This document shows, in pieces, positions 16,504 through 16,550 of a stretch of DNA of 16,550 bases. How positions within the stretch are numbered: position 1 is the stretch's first letter; every line of letters begins with the position of its first letter. Both the position numbers and the translations under genes were made by a program. Origin of the DNA: Paracoccaceae bacterium. GTDB taxonomy: Bacteria > Pseudomonadota > Alphaproteobacteria > Rhodobacterales > Rhodobacteraceae. Under the pieces are notes generated by a model that did no database searches, was not told the origin of the DNA, and saw only the letters and a list, made by a program, of their open reading frames with translations. The stretch is taken from NCBI GenBank assembly GCA_026982515.1, contig JALSGY010000284.1, positions 1 through 16,550 of the forward strand. The letters are read 5' to 3'.

Positions 16504-16550
16504 CTACTGCTGCGGCGGGGGCGTGTTTTCCTCATTCAGGGCCCGGACCG
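16504..16550 (-). CDS. C-terminal end of a convergent gene (partial)
   Basis: On the minus strand a frame enters from the right edge and ends VRALNEENTPPPQQ followed by a TAG stop at 16504–16506. Most of its codons end in G or C (12 of 14), as in the genes nearby, and it converges on the ketoacyl synthase with an 18-bp gap. Only 15 codons are visible, so neither reality nor function can be settled. GGGCG-GCG-CGCCC in the gap (from about 16488) is a short hairpin without a T tract. Confidence 0.35.
   Translation of the reverse strand, partial: VRALNEENTPPPQQ

Overview
The window is high-GC DNA from an alphaproteobacterium, most likely a member of the Rhodobacteraceae. The evidence is the gene order iscR – cysteine desulfurase – sufB – membrane protein – sufC – sufD – two YIP1-like membrane proteins – sufS, an IscR without the usual cluster cysteines, a candidate Irr-type iron box at its promoter, and strongly GC-biased third codon positions. 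No phage, IS element, CRISPR array or other clear mobile DNA is visible.

Left part (1–2510, genes on the minus strand): a broken small-multidrug-resistance (SMR) transporter gene carrying a frameshift and an internal deletion; NADP-isocitrate dehydrogenase (icd) with a good intrinsic terminator; and an alpha/beta hydrolase. The hydrolase is divergent from iscR, and the gap between them holds a plausible sigma70-type promoter overlapped by the perfect inverted repeat TTAGAA-CAA-TTCTAA.

Centre (2671–10958, plus strand): an iron-sulfur cluster assembly operon. IscR probably regulates it. The class I (IscS/NifS-type) and class II (SufS) desulfurases release sulfur from cysteine, and SufB, SufC and SufD form the ATP-driven scaffold on which clusters are built. 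Junctions are tight, with ATGA or GTGA stop/start overlaps at iscR/iscS, sufC/sufD and between the two YIP1-like genes. Three predicted membrane proteins of unknown role are built into the operon. No sufE, sufU, sufA or sufT is present. A tRNA-Arg(CCG) gene follows sufS within 50 bp.

Right part (11172–16550): a cell-envelope block. A secreted DUF882/M15-type murein peptidase (minus strand) diverges from a YcbB-like L,D-transpeptidase (plus strand), and both carry twin-arginine-like signals. Downstream on the plus strand come an LpxD-type acyltransferase, an acyl carrier protein and a FabF-type ketoacyl-ACP synthase. This trio looks like a dedicated acyl-chain supply for lipid A. A probable convergent gene begins to enter at the right edge on the minus strand.
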